From positions 20,857 through 84,856 of the forward strand of contig CALMVI010000080.1 in the NCBI GenBank assembly GCA_937873095.1: a DNA stretch of 64,000 nt, read 5' to 3'. Below are positions 1 to 9,122 of this stretch, one piece after another. This DNA comes from an uncultured Acetobacteraceae bacterium. GTDB taxonomy: Bacteria > Pseudomonadota > Alphaproteobacteria > Acetobacterales > Acetobacteraceae. The notes below the pieces were generated by a model. The model saw nothing but the letters and a program-made list of their open reading frames with translations, was not told the origin of the DNA and ran no database searches. Position numbers and translations under genes: made by a program. Each line of letters begins with the position of its first letter. Position 1 is the stretch's first letter.

Positions 1-261
1 CGCCCCGCCGCCGCATGAACCCACCAGAGCAGTCGCAGTACCCAGCAGCGCAGTCGCATGTAACCAGCAGGGCAGCTCATCAGCCGGGCAGCCAATTGAT
101 TGGCAGCCGGACAGCCTGCAGCCGATCAGCCGGGCAGCCGGTCGTGTAGCCGGCCAGCAAGCCAGCCCGGCGACTGTCGGCGCCGTCCCGCTACGCGACG
201 ACGGACTTGTCCAGCCCAGCCGTCGACGCTGCGCTGCCGTCCTGCGGCTCGCGGGTATCGA
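1..261. other. CAG/GCC-rich stretch without a credible gene
   Basis: This opening stretch is rich in CAG, GGCAGCC and AGCCGG words repeated in loose, irregular order, for example GGCAGCC at both sides of a short AT-rich patch near 90-107. The open frames on both strands translate to Arg/Ala/Pro/Ser-rich low-complexity protein with no recognisable domain or ribosome binding site, so I do not call a gene. It may be the 3' flank of the small protein that ends at 262. Confidence 0.4.
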
Positions 262-585
262 TCAGACCAGCAGGCTGAGCAGCTCTGCCGCACGCGGCGT
301 CTGTGACGCGGCCGTCCCGCCGGTCGCGTAGAGGCTGTTGCCGCCGACCGAGGCCTGCAGCCCCGCACCCGTGCCGCCGGTGGTCGAGATGGACACGATC
401 GCGCCGCTGGTGCTGCTGACCGTCGTCGTCACCGAGCCGTCCGCGTTCGTCACCGTGCTCGTCTTGTCGGCCGAGTTGCTGGGCTGCGCAGTCTTGGAAT
501 TGGAGGAGCCGTCGCTTTTGTGGTTCGCAGCGAGGCGATGCTGAACCGCCGCCGAAGCGGCGCCGAGAGTTGCAACACTGGTCAT
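262..585 (-). CDS. Small Ser/Thr/Gly-rich hypothetical protein
   Basis: This encodes a 107-residue protein that I do not recognise. The start at 585 is chosen because AAAGGA sits seven bases upstream of ATG; the longer frame back to 726 reads through sequence that looks non-coding. After a short Ala-rich N-terminus (MTSVATLGAASAAVQ) the protein is almost entirely Ser, Thr, Gly, Asn and Ala, with a TNADGSVTTTV stretch of alternating small and beta-branched residues. That composition suggests an unfolded or beta-repeat surface protein, but no clear signal peptide or anchor is visible. It is divergent from the HdeD-like gene at 786. Confidence 0.55.
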   Translation of the reverse strand: MTSVATLGAASAAVQHRLAANHKSDGSSNSKTAQPSNSADKTSTVTNADGSVTTTVSSTSGAIVSISTTGGTGAGLQASVGGNSLYATGGTAASQTPRAAELLSLLV

Positions 586-785
586 GAATCGTCCTTTCAC
601 CGGCACCCTACAGCCAACACGTTGACGAGACGTAAAGCGCCCGTGGATCGCGCGCGGCTGGATGCTGCTTTTTGCACGAACCCGCTCCGGGCGGCCGGCC
701 GGCGCAGGAACCGTTCGTCGCAACATCCGTAATAGGAGACGGCCCGGCGAGGCGGCCAGCGACGAGACCGATTACGGAGCCAGCA

Positions 786-1370
786 ATGTCACCAGACGTT
801 CGAATGACCGGCACGGACACGTCGTTCCCCATGCGGCGCGCGATCCACGATCACTGGCGCATGTTCGCGGCCGAAGGCGTGCTGCTGGTCCTGCTCGGGC
901 TGGCGGCCCTGGCACTTCCCCTGTTCGCCGGCCTGGCCGCGGCGATCTTCCTGGGTTGGCTGCTGCTGGCAGCCGGCATCATCGGCCTGCTGTCCACCTT
1001 CCGGACCAGGGGTGCGCCGGGGTTTGCCTGGTCGCTGCTCTCCGCCCTGGTCGCCATCGTCGCCGGGCTGGTGCTGCTGGCCAACCCGCTCGCCGGGCTG
1101 ATCACGCTGACCTACGTGCTGACCGCCTACTTCCTTGTCGACGGGGTGTTCATCATCGTGCTGGCCCTGTCGCACCGTCGCGAGCTGTCCGGGCGGTGGG
1201 AATGGATGCTGGTCAACGGGCTGGTGGACCTGGTACTTGCCGCCTTCATCCTGTCCGGGATGCCGGGAAGCTTCGCCTGGGTGCTCGGCGCGCTGGTCGG
1301 CATCGACCTGCTGTTCGGCGGCACGTCGCTGATCGGCATGGCGCTGCAGGCGCGCCGTCAGCTCGCCTGA
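786..1370 (+). CDS. HdeD family membrane protein (DUF308)
   Basis: This is a 194-residue integral membrane protein of the HdeD family, linked in enterobacteria to acid and stress resistance; its molecular activity is unknown. It has about six hydrophobic helices, beginning at GVLLVLLGLAALALPLFAG and arranged in pairs split by short polar loops, as in the duplicated DUF308 fold. ATG 786 is preferred because GGAG lies about six bases upstream; upstream in-frame starts add a Pro/Arg-rich tail unlike the family. Its last 13 bases overlap the convergent TetR gene. Nothing ties it functionally to the monooxygenase cluster. Confidence 0.82.
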   Translation: MSPDVRMTGTDTSFPMRRAIHDHWRMFAAEGVLLVLLGLAALALPLFAGLAAAIFLGWLLLAAGIIGLLSTFRTRGAPGFAWSLLSALVAIVAGLVLLANPLAGLITLTYVLTAYFLVDGVFIIVLALSHRRELSGRWEWMLVNGLVDLVLAAFILSGMPGSFAWVLGALVGIDLLFGGTSLIGMALQARRQLA

Positions 1371-1990
1371 GCCGGCTCGGTCGCGTCCATCAGCGCGTAG
1401 AGCCGCAGGGCTGCGCTGGCCACGTCCTCGATCCCCGCCGCGTAGCCCGAGGCGATCCAGGCCTGGGCGATGTGCAGCCCGCCGCCGATGACTCCCCTGA
1501 GCAGCAGGGCGGACTGCACGCCGACCGCGCCGTCCGGCTGCAGGACGTTCATCAGAAGCTGCCCGAACGCGTCCAGGCTGGCCGACACGAGCTCGTCCGT
1601 CGCCTGGCTCACGCCGCCCATCTCGAGCAGGAACACGCGCGCAGCGGCCGGGCTGCTCTGCAGGAAGTCGAGATAGATCAGCAGGGCGGCCCGCACCCGC
1701 TCCTGCGGGGTGCCCCCGCTGGTCCTTGCCGCGTCGCGCATCCTCGCCAGCAAGTCCCTGGTCACCGCGGCGAAGCACTCCTGCAGCAGCAACTCGCTGT
1801 TGGCGAAGGATTCGTAGAAATACCGCTCCGTCAGGCCGGCTTCGTCGCACACCGCCTTCACCGATGCGTTGCGGTAGCCGACATCGCCGTAGACCTTGAG
1901 CGCGGCCCGCATGATCTGCACGCGCCGCGCCGCGCGGCGTTCCTCCGCTGTCCTGGCCCCCCATCTGCGGTCTGTGCCCACGCGGCTCAT
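1358..1990 (-). CDS. TetR/AcrR family transcriptional regulator
   Basis: This is a 210-residue TetR-type repressor. An N-terminal helix-turn-helix (about residues 25-70: [20 protein letters not shown], then [20 protein letters not shown]) precedes an all-helical ligand-binding and dimerisation domain. It is transcribed divergently from the Baeyer-Villiger monooxygenase at 2098, the usual arrangement for a local TetR repressor, and a perfect palindrome at 2049-2078 lies between them. ATG 1990 gives the normal N-terminal arm; a longer frame to 2068 would run through the palindrome. The likely effector is the ketone or ester handled by the neighbouring enzymes, which is inferred from position only. 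Confidence 0.9.
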   Translation of the reverse strand: MSRVGTDRRWGARTAEERRAARRVQIMRAALKVYGDVGYRNASVKAVCDEAGLTERYFYESFANSELLLQECFAAVTRDLLARMRDAARTSGGTPQERVRAALLIYLDFLQSSPAAARVFLLEMGGVSQATDELVSASLDAFGQLLMNVLQPDGAVGVQSALLLRGVIGGGLHIAQAWIASGYAAGIEDVASAALRLYALMDATEPAQAS

Positions 1991-2048
1991 GCACACGTCA
2001 CTGGCGCGCGAGCGCCGCCGCGGCAAGCCACTTTCTGACAATGCAGCT

Positions 2049-2078
2049 TGAAACTGACATGAACCCATGTCAGTTTCA
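2049..2078. promoter_or_regulatory. Palindromic operator, probable TetR binding site
   Basis: A perfect inverted repeat has 13-base arms: TGAAACTGACATG at 2049-2061 and its complement CATGTCAGTTTCA at 2066-2078, separated by AACC. It lies in the 107-base gap between the divergent TetR gene (start 1990) and the monooxygenase (start 2098). Its right edge is about 20 bases from the monooxygenase ATG and just before the AAGAGGAGGG ribosome binding site. Length, symmetry and position fit an operator that a TetR dimer could use to repress both directions. Confidence 0.75.
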
Positions 2079-2097
2079 GACCAAGAGGAGGGCCCTC

Positions 2098-3909
2098 ATG
2101 TCCGACACCCAAGACACGCCAGTCGCCGATTTCGACCAGTTGCAGGAGCGCTACCGCATCGAACGGCAGCGCCGCCTGCCCGGGGAGAACGACCGGCGCT
2201 ACCGCGACATCAGCGACGGGTTCTCGCACCTGCTCGCCGACCCCTATACCGCGCGCGTGGAGCGCGACCCCGTCCACGATGCGGTCGACGTGCTCGTCCT
2301 GGGCGGCGGCTTCGGCGGCCTGCTGACGGCCGCCCGCCTACGCCAGGCGGGGGTGCAGCGCATCCGGATCGTGGAAGCCGGCGGCGATTTCGGCGGCACC
2401 TGGTACTGGAACCGCTACCCTGGCGCGGCCTGCGACGTCGAATCCTACATCTATTTCCCGCTGCTGGAGGAGACCGGCTACATGCCGGTCGAACGCTACT
2501 CCAAGGCGCCCGAGATCCGCGCGCATTGCCGCCGCATCGCCGAATGCTTCGGCCTCTACGAGCACGCGCTGTTCTCGACCCAGGTGACTAAGTTCGACTG
2601 GGACGAGGCGGCGTCGGGCTGGGCGGTGAGCACCGACCGTGGCGACCGTTTCGCCGCGCGGTTCGTGGTCCTGGCGACCGGACCGCTGAACCGTCCCAAG
2701 CTGGCCGACATACCAGGCATCGAGACCTTCGAGGGGCACAGCTTCCACACCAGCCGTTGGGACTACGCCTATACCGGCGGCAGCGCCACCGAGCCGCTCG
2801 ACGGGCTGCGCGACAAGCGGGTCGGCATCATCGGCACCGGCGCCACCGCGATCCAGTGCGTGCCCCCGCTCGCCTACTCGGCGCAGCACCTCTATGTCTT
2901 CCAGCGCACGCCCTCCGCGGTCGCTGCCCGCAACAACAGCCCGACCGATCCGGCCTGGGCGGCCAGCCTGCAGCCCGGCTGGCAGCAGGCGCGGATGGAG
3001 AATTTTACCGCGCAGATGGCGGGCCACCTGGCCGAGGAGGACATGGTGGGCGACGGATGGACCGTGCTGGTGCGCGCGATCCGGCAGAAGCTTGCGGCCG
3101 GCGCTGCCCCCGAATTCGGCGCGCTGCTCGCCCAGGCGGACATGGAACAGATGGTGCGGGTCCGCGAGCGGATCGACAGCATCGTTCAGGACCGCGACAC
3201 CGCCGAAGCCCTCAAACCCTGGTTCAGCCTGTTCTGCAAGCGGCCATGCTTCCACGACGACTACCTCGCCGTGTTCAACCGGCCCAACGTGACGCTGGTG
3301 GACACGCAGGGCCGCGGCGTCGAGCGGATCACGCCGGCCGGCGTGGTCGTGGACGGACGCGAGTACCCGCTCGACTGCCTGATCTTCGCCACCGGCTTCG
3401 AGACCAGCACCGATTTCTCGAAGCGTTCCGGGTTCGAGATGCACGGCAGGGCTAGCACCTCCCTGTCGCAGAAATGGTCCGGCGGCATGTCCACGCTGCA
3501 CGGCATGCACACGCGCGGGTTCCCCAACTGCTTCGTCCTCAGCCAGTCGCAATCGGGGATGTCGCCCAACTTCCCGCACATGCTCAGCGAGCAGGCCAAC
3601 CACGTGGCGCATATCGTGGGCTACAGCCTGCAGCACGGGATCAGGACCGTCGAGCCGACCGAGCAGGCCGAACGCGACTGGGTGGACACCATCGTCCGGC
3701 TCGGCGAGGCGCGGGTGAAGCAGCTCGCCACCTGCACGCCAGGCTACTACAACAACGAGGGCCGGCCCTCTGCCGCGGGCGCGCTGAGCCTGCCCTATGG
3801 CGCGGGCCCGGTCGCCTTCATCCAGCTGCTGCGGCAATGGCGCGAGGCCGGGGATTTCGCCGGGCTCGAGCTGGACGGCGCGCCGGCTCCCGCGAAACTG
3901 GAGGCTTGA
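2098..3909 (+). CDS. Baeyer-Villiger monooxygenase, FAD-dependent
   Basis: This is a 603-residue class B flavoprotein monooxygenase that uses NADPH and O2 to insert oxygen next to a ketone carbonyl, giving an ester or lactone. An FAD-binding Rossmann motif ([19 protein letters not shown]) lies near residues 64-82, followed by the Baeyer-Villiger fingerprint FxGxxxHxxxW ([14 protein letters not shown], about 211-224) and an NADPH Rossmann motif ([12 protein letters not shown], about 242-253). Length matches phenylacetone and cyclohexanone monooxygenases with a long N-terminal arm. ATG 2098 follows a strong AGGAGGG site. It heads a run with an SDR (3 bases downstream) and an aldehyde dehydrogenase, and is probably controlled by the divergent TetR protein. 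The substrate is unknown. Confidence 0.92.
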   Translation: MSDTQDTPVADFDQLQERYRIERQRRLPGENDRRYRDISDGFSHLLADPYTARVERDPVHDAVDVLVLGGGFGGLLTAARLRQAGVQRIRIVEAGGDFGGTWYWNRYPGAACDVESYIYFPLLEETGYMPVERYSKAPEIRAHCRRIAECFGLYEHALFSTQVTKFDWDEAASGWAVSTDRGDRFAARFVVLATGPLNRPKLADIPGIETFEGHSFHTSRWDYAYTGGSATEPLDGLRDKRVGIIGTGATAIQCVPPLAYSAQHLYVFQRTPSAVAARNNSPTDPAWAASLQPGWQQARMENFTAQMAGHLAEEDMVGDGWTVLVRAIRQKLAAGAAPEFGALLAQADMEQMVRVRERIDSIVQDRDTAEALKPWFSLFCKRPCFHDDYLAVFNRPNVTLVDTQGRGVERITPAGVVVDGREYPLDCLIFATGFETSTDFSKRSGFEMHGRASTSLSQKWSGGMSTLHGMHTRGFPNCFVLSQSQSGMSPNFPHMLSEQANHVAHIVGYSLQHGIRTVEPTEQAERDWVDTIVRLGEARVKQLATCTPGYYNNEGRPSAAGALSLPYGAGPVAFIQLLRQWREAGDFAGLELDGAPAPAKLEA

Positions 3910-3912
3910 GCG

Positions 3913-4698
3913 ATGGCCGACGCACGCAAGTCGATCTTCATCACCGGCGCCGCATCGGGCATGGGCAGGGCGACGTCGCTGCTGTTCGCAAGCCGGGGGT
4001 GGTTCGTCGGCGCATACGACCTCAACGGTCCCGGCCTGGATTCGCTGAAGGCGGAGATCGGCGAGGCGAACGGCGTGTTCGCCCAGCTCGACGTGACCGA
4101 CGCCGCGGCCTTTTCGGAGGCGATGGCGGGGTTTGGCCGCGCGACCGGCGGCACGCTCGACCTCATGTTCAACAACGCCGGCATCGGCACCCCCGGCCTG
4201 TTCGACGAGCTGCCGTGGGAGTCGATCATGAGCGTCGTCCAGGTCAACTTCCTGGGCGTGATGATCGGCATACGCGCGGCCGTGCCGCTGCTGCGGGCGA
4301 CGCCTGGCGCGCTCTGCCTGACCAACTCGTCCTCCTCGGCCATCTTCGGCACCGCAGGCATCGCGGTGTATTCGGCGACCAAGCATGCGGTGCGCGGCCT
4401 GACGGAGGCGCTGTCGATCGAGTTCAAGCGCTTCGGCCTGCGGGCGTCCGACCTGCTGCCCGGGCTGATCGACACGCCCATCCTGTCGGACAAGCTCAAG
4501 CAGATGGCGCCGCCGGACGGCATGTGGCGCCTGGTGCAGCCCGGCGAGGTGGCCGAAACGGTCTGGTCGGCCTATCATGGCGACCGCCTGCACTGGTATG
4601 TGCCGGAGGACCTCAAGGCGTTCGACCAGGAAGTGGCGGCCGAACCCGAACGGGTCAGGGAGGAACGCGCCGCCCTGCTGGCCGCCTTCGCGGCGTGA
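3913..4698 (+). CDS. Short-chain dehydrogenase/reductase (SDR)
   Basis: This is a 261-residue classical SDR that interconverts an alcohol and a carbonyl with NAD(P). It shows the cofactor motif TGAASGMG (about residues 11-18), the NNAG structural motif, a catalytic serine in the TNSSSSAIFG segment and the YSATK active site (Tyr and Lys about residues 155 and 159). It begins 3 bases after the monooxygenase stop, so the two are almost certainly co-transcribed. In Baeyer-Villiger pathways an SDR commonly supplies the ketone from an alcohol or oxidises the alcohol released from the ester. Here either role is inferred from context. Confidence 0.9.
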   Translation: MADARKSIFITGAASGMGRATSLLFASRGWFVGAYDLNGPGLDSLKAEIGEANGVFAQLDVTDAAAFSEAMAGFGRATGGTLDLMFNNAGIGTPGLFDELPWESIMSVVQVNFLGVMIGIRAAVPLLRATPGALCLTNSSSSAIFGTAGIAVYSATKHAVRGLTEALSIEFKRFGLRASDLLPGLIDTPILSDKLKQMAPPDGMWRLVQPGEVAETVWSAYHGDRLHWYVPEDLKAFDQEVAAEPERVREERAALLAAFAA

Positions 4699-4753
4699 GC
4701 GCCTGCCGGGACCGGGCTGTCCCGGCGCCTGGGTGCCGTGTTAGGAGATCGCG

Positions 4754-6229
4754 ATGAGCAGCCCGCATGAGCCCGAAGACGCCGCCATCGCCGCGCTGCA
4801 GGACGCGTTCGCGGCCCAGCGTCACGCCTTTGCCGCAGACCGGCACCCGACCCTGGCCGAGCGCCGCCGCCGGATCGAGGCGCTGATGGGCATGATGGCG
4901 GCCAACCGCGAGCGGATCGGCGCGGCGCTCAGCAGCGATTTCGGCGTCCACCCGGTTCCCGCCACCGACCTGATCGAGGTGCTGGGCGTGCTCACCCGCG
5001 CCCGCTACGTGCTGGAACAGCTCGAGGGCTGGATGGCGCCCAGCGCGCGGCACACCGAGCCCTCGCTCGGCAGCGCGCGCGCCTACGTGGTCAGCCAGCC
5101 CAAGGGCGTGGTCGGCAACATCGTGCCGTGGAACTTCCCGTTCGACCTCTCGGTCGGGCCGATGATCGACATGCTGGCGGCGGGCAACCGGGTCATCGTC
5201 AAGCCGTCCGAGTACACGCCGGCCTGTGCGGCATTGCTGCAGGAGATGGTCGCCGCCACCTTCCCGGCCGACCTGGTGCACGTGGCCGTGGGCGGGCTCA
5301 ACCTCGCCCGCGCCTTCGCGGCGACGCCCTGGGACCACCTGCTCTACACCGGCAGCCCGGAAGTGGGACGGCAGGTGATGGCGGCGGCGGCGCGCAACCT
5401 GACCCCGGTCACGCTGGAACTCGGCGGCAAGTGCCCTGCCCTGCTCACGCCGGGGTCGGTCAACGCGGCGAACGTGGCCTCCGTCATCGGCACCAAGGCG
5501 GTGAAGAACGGCCAGATGTGCGTCTCGGTCGATTACTGCCTGGTGCCGCGCCCCGAGCTGGAGAGCTTCGTCGACCACGCCGCGGCGTTCATGCAGGAGG
5601 TCGCCCCCGACTATTCGCGCAGCGACGACTGCACGGGGATCATCTCGCTGCGCCACCTCGACCGGCTGTCCGACCTGCTGCAGGACGCGCGCGACCGACA
5701 GAGCCGCATCGTGACGCTGGAGCGCGACGGCGTGGTCGACCGCCAGACGCGGCGCATGCCCATTTCGCTGGTGGTCGATCCTGCGCCCGACCTGCGCGTC
5801 ATGCAGGAGGAGATCTTCGGCCCTATCCTTCCGGTGGTGCCCTATGACGACGTCGACGAGGCGGTGGCGTCGATCAATGCCGGCGAGCGACCGCTCGGCC
5901 TCTACGTCTTCGGCGAGGACCAGGCCGTGATCGACAGCGTGCTCGAGAACACGCTTTCGGGCGGTGCGGCCGTCAACACCTGCGCCATGCAGAGCGCCCT
6001 GCCCTCGATGGGGTTCGGCGGCGTCGGCATGAGCGGGATGGGACGGCACCACGGCATCGAGGGCTTCCGCGAGTTCTCCAACCAGCGCGGCACCTTCATC
6101 CGCGGCGCCGGCGACATGATCGACATCTTCTACCCGCCCTACACCAAGGCCGCAGCCGTGGTGCAGGCGGTATTGTCCCAGCCCGCCTCACCTCAGGCAT
6201 CGGCCGAAGCTGTGCCTGGCCTGCTGTGA
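4754..6229 (+). CDS. Aldehyde dehydrogenase, coniferyl-aldehyde-dehydrogenase-like
   Basis: This is a 491-residue NAD(P)-dependent aldehyde dehydrogenase. The central motifs are present: PWNFPF, the general-base glutamate in LELGGKCP and the catalytic cysteine in NGQMCVSVDY. The C-terminal region carries EIFGPILPVV and the FGGVGMSGMG segment. The arrangement (shorter N-terminus, GQMC active site, GMGRHHGIEGFREFSN near the end) is closest to coniferyl-aldehyde dehydrogenase (CalB) type enzymes. TAGGAG precedes ATG 4754. It follows the monooxygenase and SDR in the same direction with a 55-base gap and would oxidise the aldehyde produced from the ester-derived alcohol. Specificity is not determinable here. 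Confidence 0.9.
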   Translation: MSSPHEPEDAAIAALQDAFAAQRHAFAADRHPTLAERRRRIEALMGMMAANRERIGAALSSDFGVHPVPATDLIEVLGVLTRARYVLEQLEGWMAPSARHTEPSLGSARAYVVSQPKGVVGNIVPWNFPFDLSVGPMIDMLAAGNRVIVKPSEYTPACAALLQEMVAATFPADLVHVAVGGLNLARAFAATPWDHLLYTGSPEVGRQVMAAAARNLTPVTLELGGKCPALLTPGSVNAANVASVIGTKAVKNGQMCVSVDYCLVPRPELESFVDHAAAFMQEVAPDYSRSDDCTGIISLRHLDRLSDLLQDARDRQSRIVTLERDGVVDRQTRRMPISLVVDPAPDLRVMQEEIFGPILPVVPYDDVDEAVASINAGERPLGLYVFGEDQAVIDSVLENTLSGGAAVNTCAMQSALPSMGFGGVGMSGMGRHHGIEGFREFSNQRGTFIRGAGDMIDIFYPPYTKAAAVVQAVLSQPASPQASAEAVPGLL

Positions 6230-6314
6230 CGGGACGATGGAGGGCGCGCGAACTCTCCGCCAGGCCGGGCGCATGAGATGCGTGCGGGCCGCGCGGCACT
6301 GGCAGGCGTAGCGG

Positions 6315-7508
6315 TCAGTCCACCAGCGCCGCGTAGGTCAGCACGCGCAACTCGCGCCGGACCGGATAGGAGCTGGACGGGTAGAGCTGGGTGAGGAACA
6401 CCACGGCAAGATCCTCTGCCGGGTCCACCCAGAAGGCGGTGCTGGCGGCCCCTCCCCAGGCGCACTCCCCAGCGGTGCCGACGATCTGCGCGCGGGCCGG
6501 GTCAAGCATGACGGAAAAGCCCAGGCCGAAGCCGATCCCGGTATAGGTGCTCTCGCTGAACCGGGCCTGGCCCATGGCCGCCATGTCGCCGTCCAGGTGG
6601 TTGCCCATCATCAGCGCCAGCGTCTTGCGGCCTAGCAGGCGCACGCCGTCCAGCTCGCCCCGACCCAGAAGAAAGCGGCAGAACCGCATGTAATCGCTTG
6701 CCGTGCCGACCAGGCCGCCACCGCCCGAGGCCAGGCGCGGCTGCAGGAATATGCTGCTCTCGGGGTCGTCGGACAGTTTCGCCCGCCCGCCCTCGCCCGG
6801 CGTGTACAGTGCGGCAAATTGCGGGCGCTGCGCTTGCCTGACGTGGAAACCGGTCTGCTCCATGCCCAACGGGCGCAGCACGCGATCGGTCAGGAAATCG
6901 CCGAAATCCTGGCCCGAATGCAGCGCCACCAGATGCCCCAGCACGTCGGTGGCGATGCTGTAGTTCCAGCGTGTTCCGGGCTGCGCCAGAAGCGGCATGG
7001 ACGCTGCCGTCTCGACCAGCTCGCCCAAGCTCAGCGGCGAGGTCTGGAAATCCAGGCGCGCCTGCCGGTACAGCGCGTCCACCGGTGTCGCCTGCATGAA
7101 GCCGTAAGTCAGTCCGGAGGTGTGGGTCAGCAGGTCGCGATAGGTGATGTCCCGCTCGGCCGGCACGCACGGCCTGCCCTCGCCTGCCCAGACCTGCATG
7201 CCGGCAAGACAGGGAAGGATGCGGCACACGGGATCGTCGAGCTGGAAGCGCCCCTCCTCGTACAGCATCATCAGCGCCACAGAAGTCAGCGGCTTGGTCA
7301 TCGAATACAGCCGCACCACGGTGTCGGGCGTCATGGCCAGGCCACGCTCCCGGTCGGCCAGCCCGGCGCAGTGCTGGTAGGCGGTCTGCCCGTGCCGGTG
7401 CACCAGGACCGACAGGCCGGCGAGCCGCCCGCTTTCCACCCAGCGCTGCATCCAGTGCCCGATCCGGGCGAGGCGGGCCGGGTCGAAACCCGCCGATAGC
7501 GTGTCCAT
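6315..7508 (-). CDS. Serine hydrolase, family VIII esterase / class C beta-lactamase fold
   Basis: This is a 397-residue serine hydrolase of the beta-lactamase/EstB family. The nucleophile motif SxxK is SMTK (about residues 69-72) and the catalytic tyrosine is in the WNYS segment (about 179-182). Length is typical of family VIII carboxylesterases. There is no signal peptide, so it is probably cytoplasmic. GAGGA lies six bases before ATG 7508. It runs convergently towards the aldehyde dehydrogenase. Next to a Baeyer-Villiger monooxygenase the natural guess is hydrolysis of the ester or lactone product, which would complete the pathway, but it has its own promoter and could be unrelated. Confidence 0.88.
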   Translation of the reverse strand: MDTLSAGFDPARLARIGHWMQRWVESGRLAGLSVLVHRHGQTAYQHCAGLADRERGLAMTPDTVVRLYSMTKPLTSVALMMLYEEGRFQLDDPVCRILPCLAGMQVWAGEGRPCVPAERDITYRDLLTHTSGLTYGFMQATPVDALYRQARLDFQTSPLSLGELVETAASMPLLAQPGTRWNYSIATDVLGHLVALHSGQDFGDFLTDRVLRPLGMEQTGFHVRQAQRPQFAALYTPGEGGRAKLSDDPESSIFLQPRLASGGGGLVGTASDYMRFCRFLLGRGELDGVRLLGRKTLALMMGNHLDGDMAAMGQARFSESTYTGIGFGLGFSVMLDPARAQIVGTAGECAWGGAASTAFWVDPAEDLAVVFLTQLYPSSSYPVRRELRVLTYAALVD

Positions 7509-7609
7509 GCATCATCCTCGCGGCACTGGCCCGCCGCATTTACGCGCCGCATTTGCAAATTTGGCTGCAGACGGCAAGTCTGCCCGCAGAGAGGAGACCG
7601 AGCCACCCC

Positions 7610-7942
7610 ATGGCGGCAAGCCGCGCCAAACGCCCGGGCCATCCCCTGTCGGCGCTCCGCAATGTCGGGCCGGCGGCCCTTGCCGATTTTGCGGCCCTGG
7701 GGATCGCCGATATCGCCCAGCTCGCGGAATCCGACCCCGACACGCTCTACACGCGGCTATGCGCGGTAACCGGCAAGCGCCACGATCCGTGCGTCCACGA
7801 CGTATTCGCAGCCGCCATCCACCAGGCGCGCACGGGCGAGCCCGCCGATTGGTGGGCGTTCACGCCGGCGCGCAAGCTGCGGCAGGCGGCGGGCCGATTT
7901 CCCGCCGCCGCCATACCGGCTATCGGTCCCGCCGAGACATAG
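7610..7942 (+). CDS. Helix-hairpin-helix protein of the Cdd1 (pathogenicity locus) family
   Basis: This is a 110-residue protein matching the small Cdd1 family. An N-terminal helix-hairpin-helix-like segment (SALRNVGPAALADFAALGIA) is followed by the family signature CAVTGKRHDPCVHDVF and the WWAFTPARK motif near the end. Family members are single-domain proteins of about 90-110 residues with no established biochemical role. The helix-hairpin-helix suggests nucleic-acid binding. An ATG at 7610 is preferred to an upstream TTG at 7553. The next gene, a quinone-reductase-like enzyme, starts 10 bases after its stop, so the pair is probably one transcript. Confidence 0.85.
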   Translation: MAASRAKRPGHPLSALRNVGPAALADFAALGIADIAQLAESDPDTLYTRLCAVTGKRHDPCVHDVFAAAIHQARTGEPADWWAFTPARKLRQAAGRFPAAAIPAIGPAET

Positions 7943-7952
7943 AGGGGACGAC

Positions 7953-9086
7953 ATGGCGGATGCTGCACTGGCCGGGCTGGAACTGCGCTCCACGGTCACC
8001 GGGGACGGCGTGTTGCGGCTCGATCTCGAGCAGGTGACCGCGCCCGAGCCGGGGCCGGACGAGGTCATTGTCCGCGTCGAAGCCTCGCCCATCAACCCGT
8101 CCGACCTCGGGCTGCTGATCGGGCCCGCCGACCTGTCCACGATGCGCGCGACCGGCACGCCGGACCGCCCGGGGCTGGCCTTCACCGTGCCGCAGGCGAG
8201 CATGCCGGCGATGTCGGCGCGGCTCGGCCAGTCGATGCCGGTGGGCAACGAAGGCGCCGGCACCGTGGTCCGCGCCGGCGCCAACATGCAGCCGATGCTG
8301 GGCAAGCGCGTGGGCATGCTGGGGGGCGCCATGTACACCCAATTCCGCACCCTGCCCGCCCATGGCTGCATCGCCCTGCCCGATGGCGCCAGCGCCGCCG
8401 ACGGCGCATCGATGTTCGTCAACCCGCTCACCGCGCTGGCGATGGTCGAGACGATGCGGCGCGAAGGCCACCGCGCGCTGGTGCACACGGCGGCTGCGTC
8501 CAACCTGGGGCAGATGCTGAACCGCATCTGCCTGGCCGACGGCATCGGCCTGGTCAACGTGGTGCGCAGCCAGCAGCAGGCGGGGATACTGCGCGGCATC
8601 GGCGCCGCGCATGTCATAGACAGCAGCGCGCCCGATTTTGCGGCCCGGCTGACCGACGCAGTGGCGGAGACAGGGGCCACGATCGCCTTCGACGCGGTCG
8701 GCGCCGGGCAGCTGCCCAACACCATCCTGCACGCGATGGAAGCGGCGGCCAACCGCCAGGCCACCGAGTACAGCCGCTACGGATCGTCGACCTTCAAGCA
8801 GGTCTACATCTATGGCTGGCTCGGCGGCAACGAGCCGACCGTCATCGACCGCAATTACGGCTTCGCCTGGGCCGTCAGCGGGTTTCTGCTCACGCCGTTC
8901 CTCGCCAGGATCGGCCGCGAGGCGGTGCAGGCGCTGAGGAACCGGGTGAGAGACGAGCTGACGACGACGTTTGCGAGCCACTACACACGGACCATCTCGC
9001 TGCGGGACGCGCTGCAGCCGGACGTGGTCGCCGCCTACGTCCGAAAGGCGACCGGCGAGAAATACCTGATCGACCCTTCCTTGTAG
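7953..9086 (+). CDS. MDR-superfamily oxidoreductase, quinone-reductase-like
   Basis: This is a 377-residue medium-chain dehydrogenase/reductase. The N-terminal GroES-like fold is recognised by PGPDEVIVRVEASPINPSDL and the VGNEGAGTVVRAG segment. The central nucleotide-binding part has LVHTAAASNLGQM in place of the usual AAGGVG motif. Structural-zinc cysteines are absent, so it belongs with the zinc-free NADPH:quinone reductase group rather than the alcohol dehydrogenases. AGAGGGGA precedes ATG 7953. It sits directly behind the Cdd1-family gene and ahead of the thiamine-precursor ABC genes, with only 36 bases to the latter. A true quinone substrate is not shown. Confidence 0.85.
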   Translation: MADAALAGLELRSTVTGDGVLRLDLEQVTAPEPGPDEVIVRVEASPINPSDLGLLIGPADLSTMRATGTPDRPGLAFTVPQASMPAMSARLGQSMPVGNEGAGTVVRAGANMQPMLGKRVGMLGGAMYTQFRTLPAHGCIALPDGASAADGASMFVNPLTALAMVETMRREGHRALVHTAAASNLGQMLNRICLADGIGLVNVVRSQQQAGILRGIGAAHVIDSSAPDFAARLTDAVAETGATIAFDAVGAGQLPNTILHAMEAAANRQATEYSRYGSSTFKQVYIYGWLGGNEPTVIDRNYGFAWAVSGFLLTPFLARIGREAVQALRNRVRDELTTTFASHYTRTISLRDALQPDVVAAYVRKATGEKYLIDPSL

Positions 9087-9122
9087 GCGGCGGTCTCGGC
9101 GTTTCGCGGGGTGCGGTCCGGC

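Noticed and set aside
100-306. Open frames on both strands in the CAG-rich opening stretch
   Set aside because: The translations are low-complexity and lack ribosome binding sites.
2338-4593. A long minus-strand open frame opposite the monooxygenase and SDR
   Set aside because: It is His/Arg/Gly-rich with no recognisable motif, antisense to two well-supported genes.
7551-7560. Perfect 10-base palindrome ATTTGCAAAT between divergent genes
   Set aside because: It is short and A/T-rich, with no adjacent regulator gene; it could be chance.
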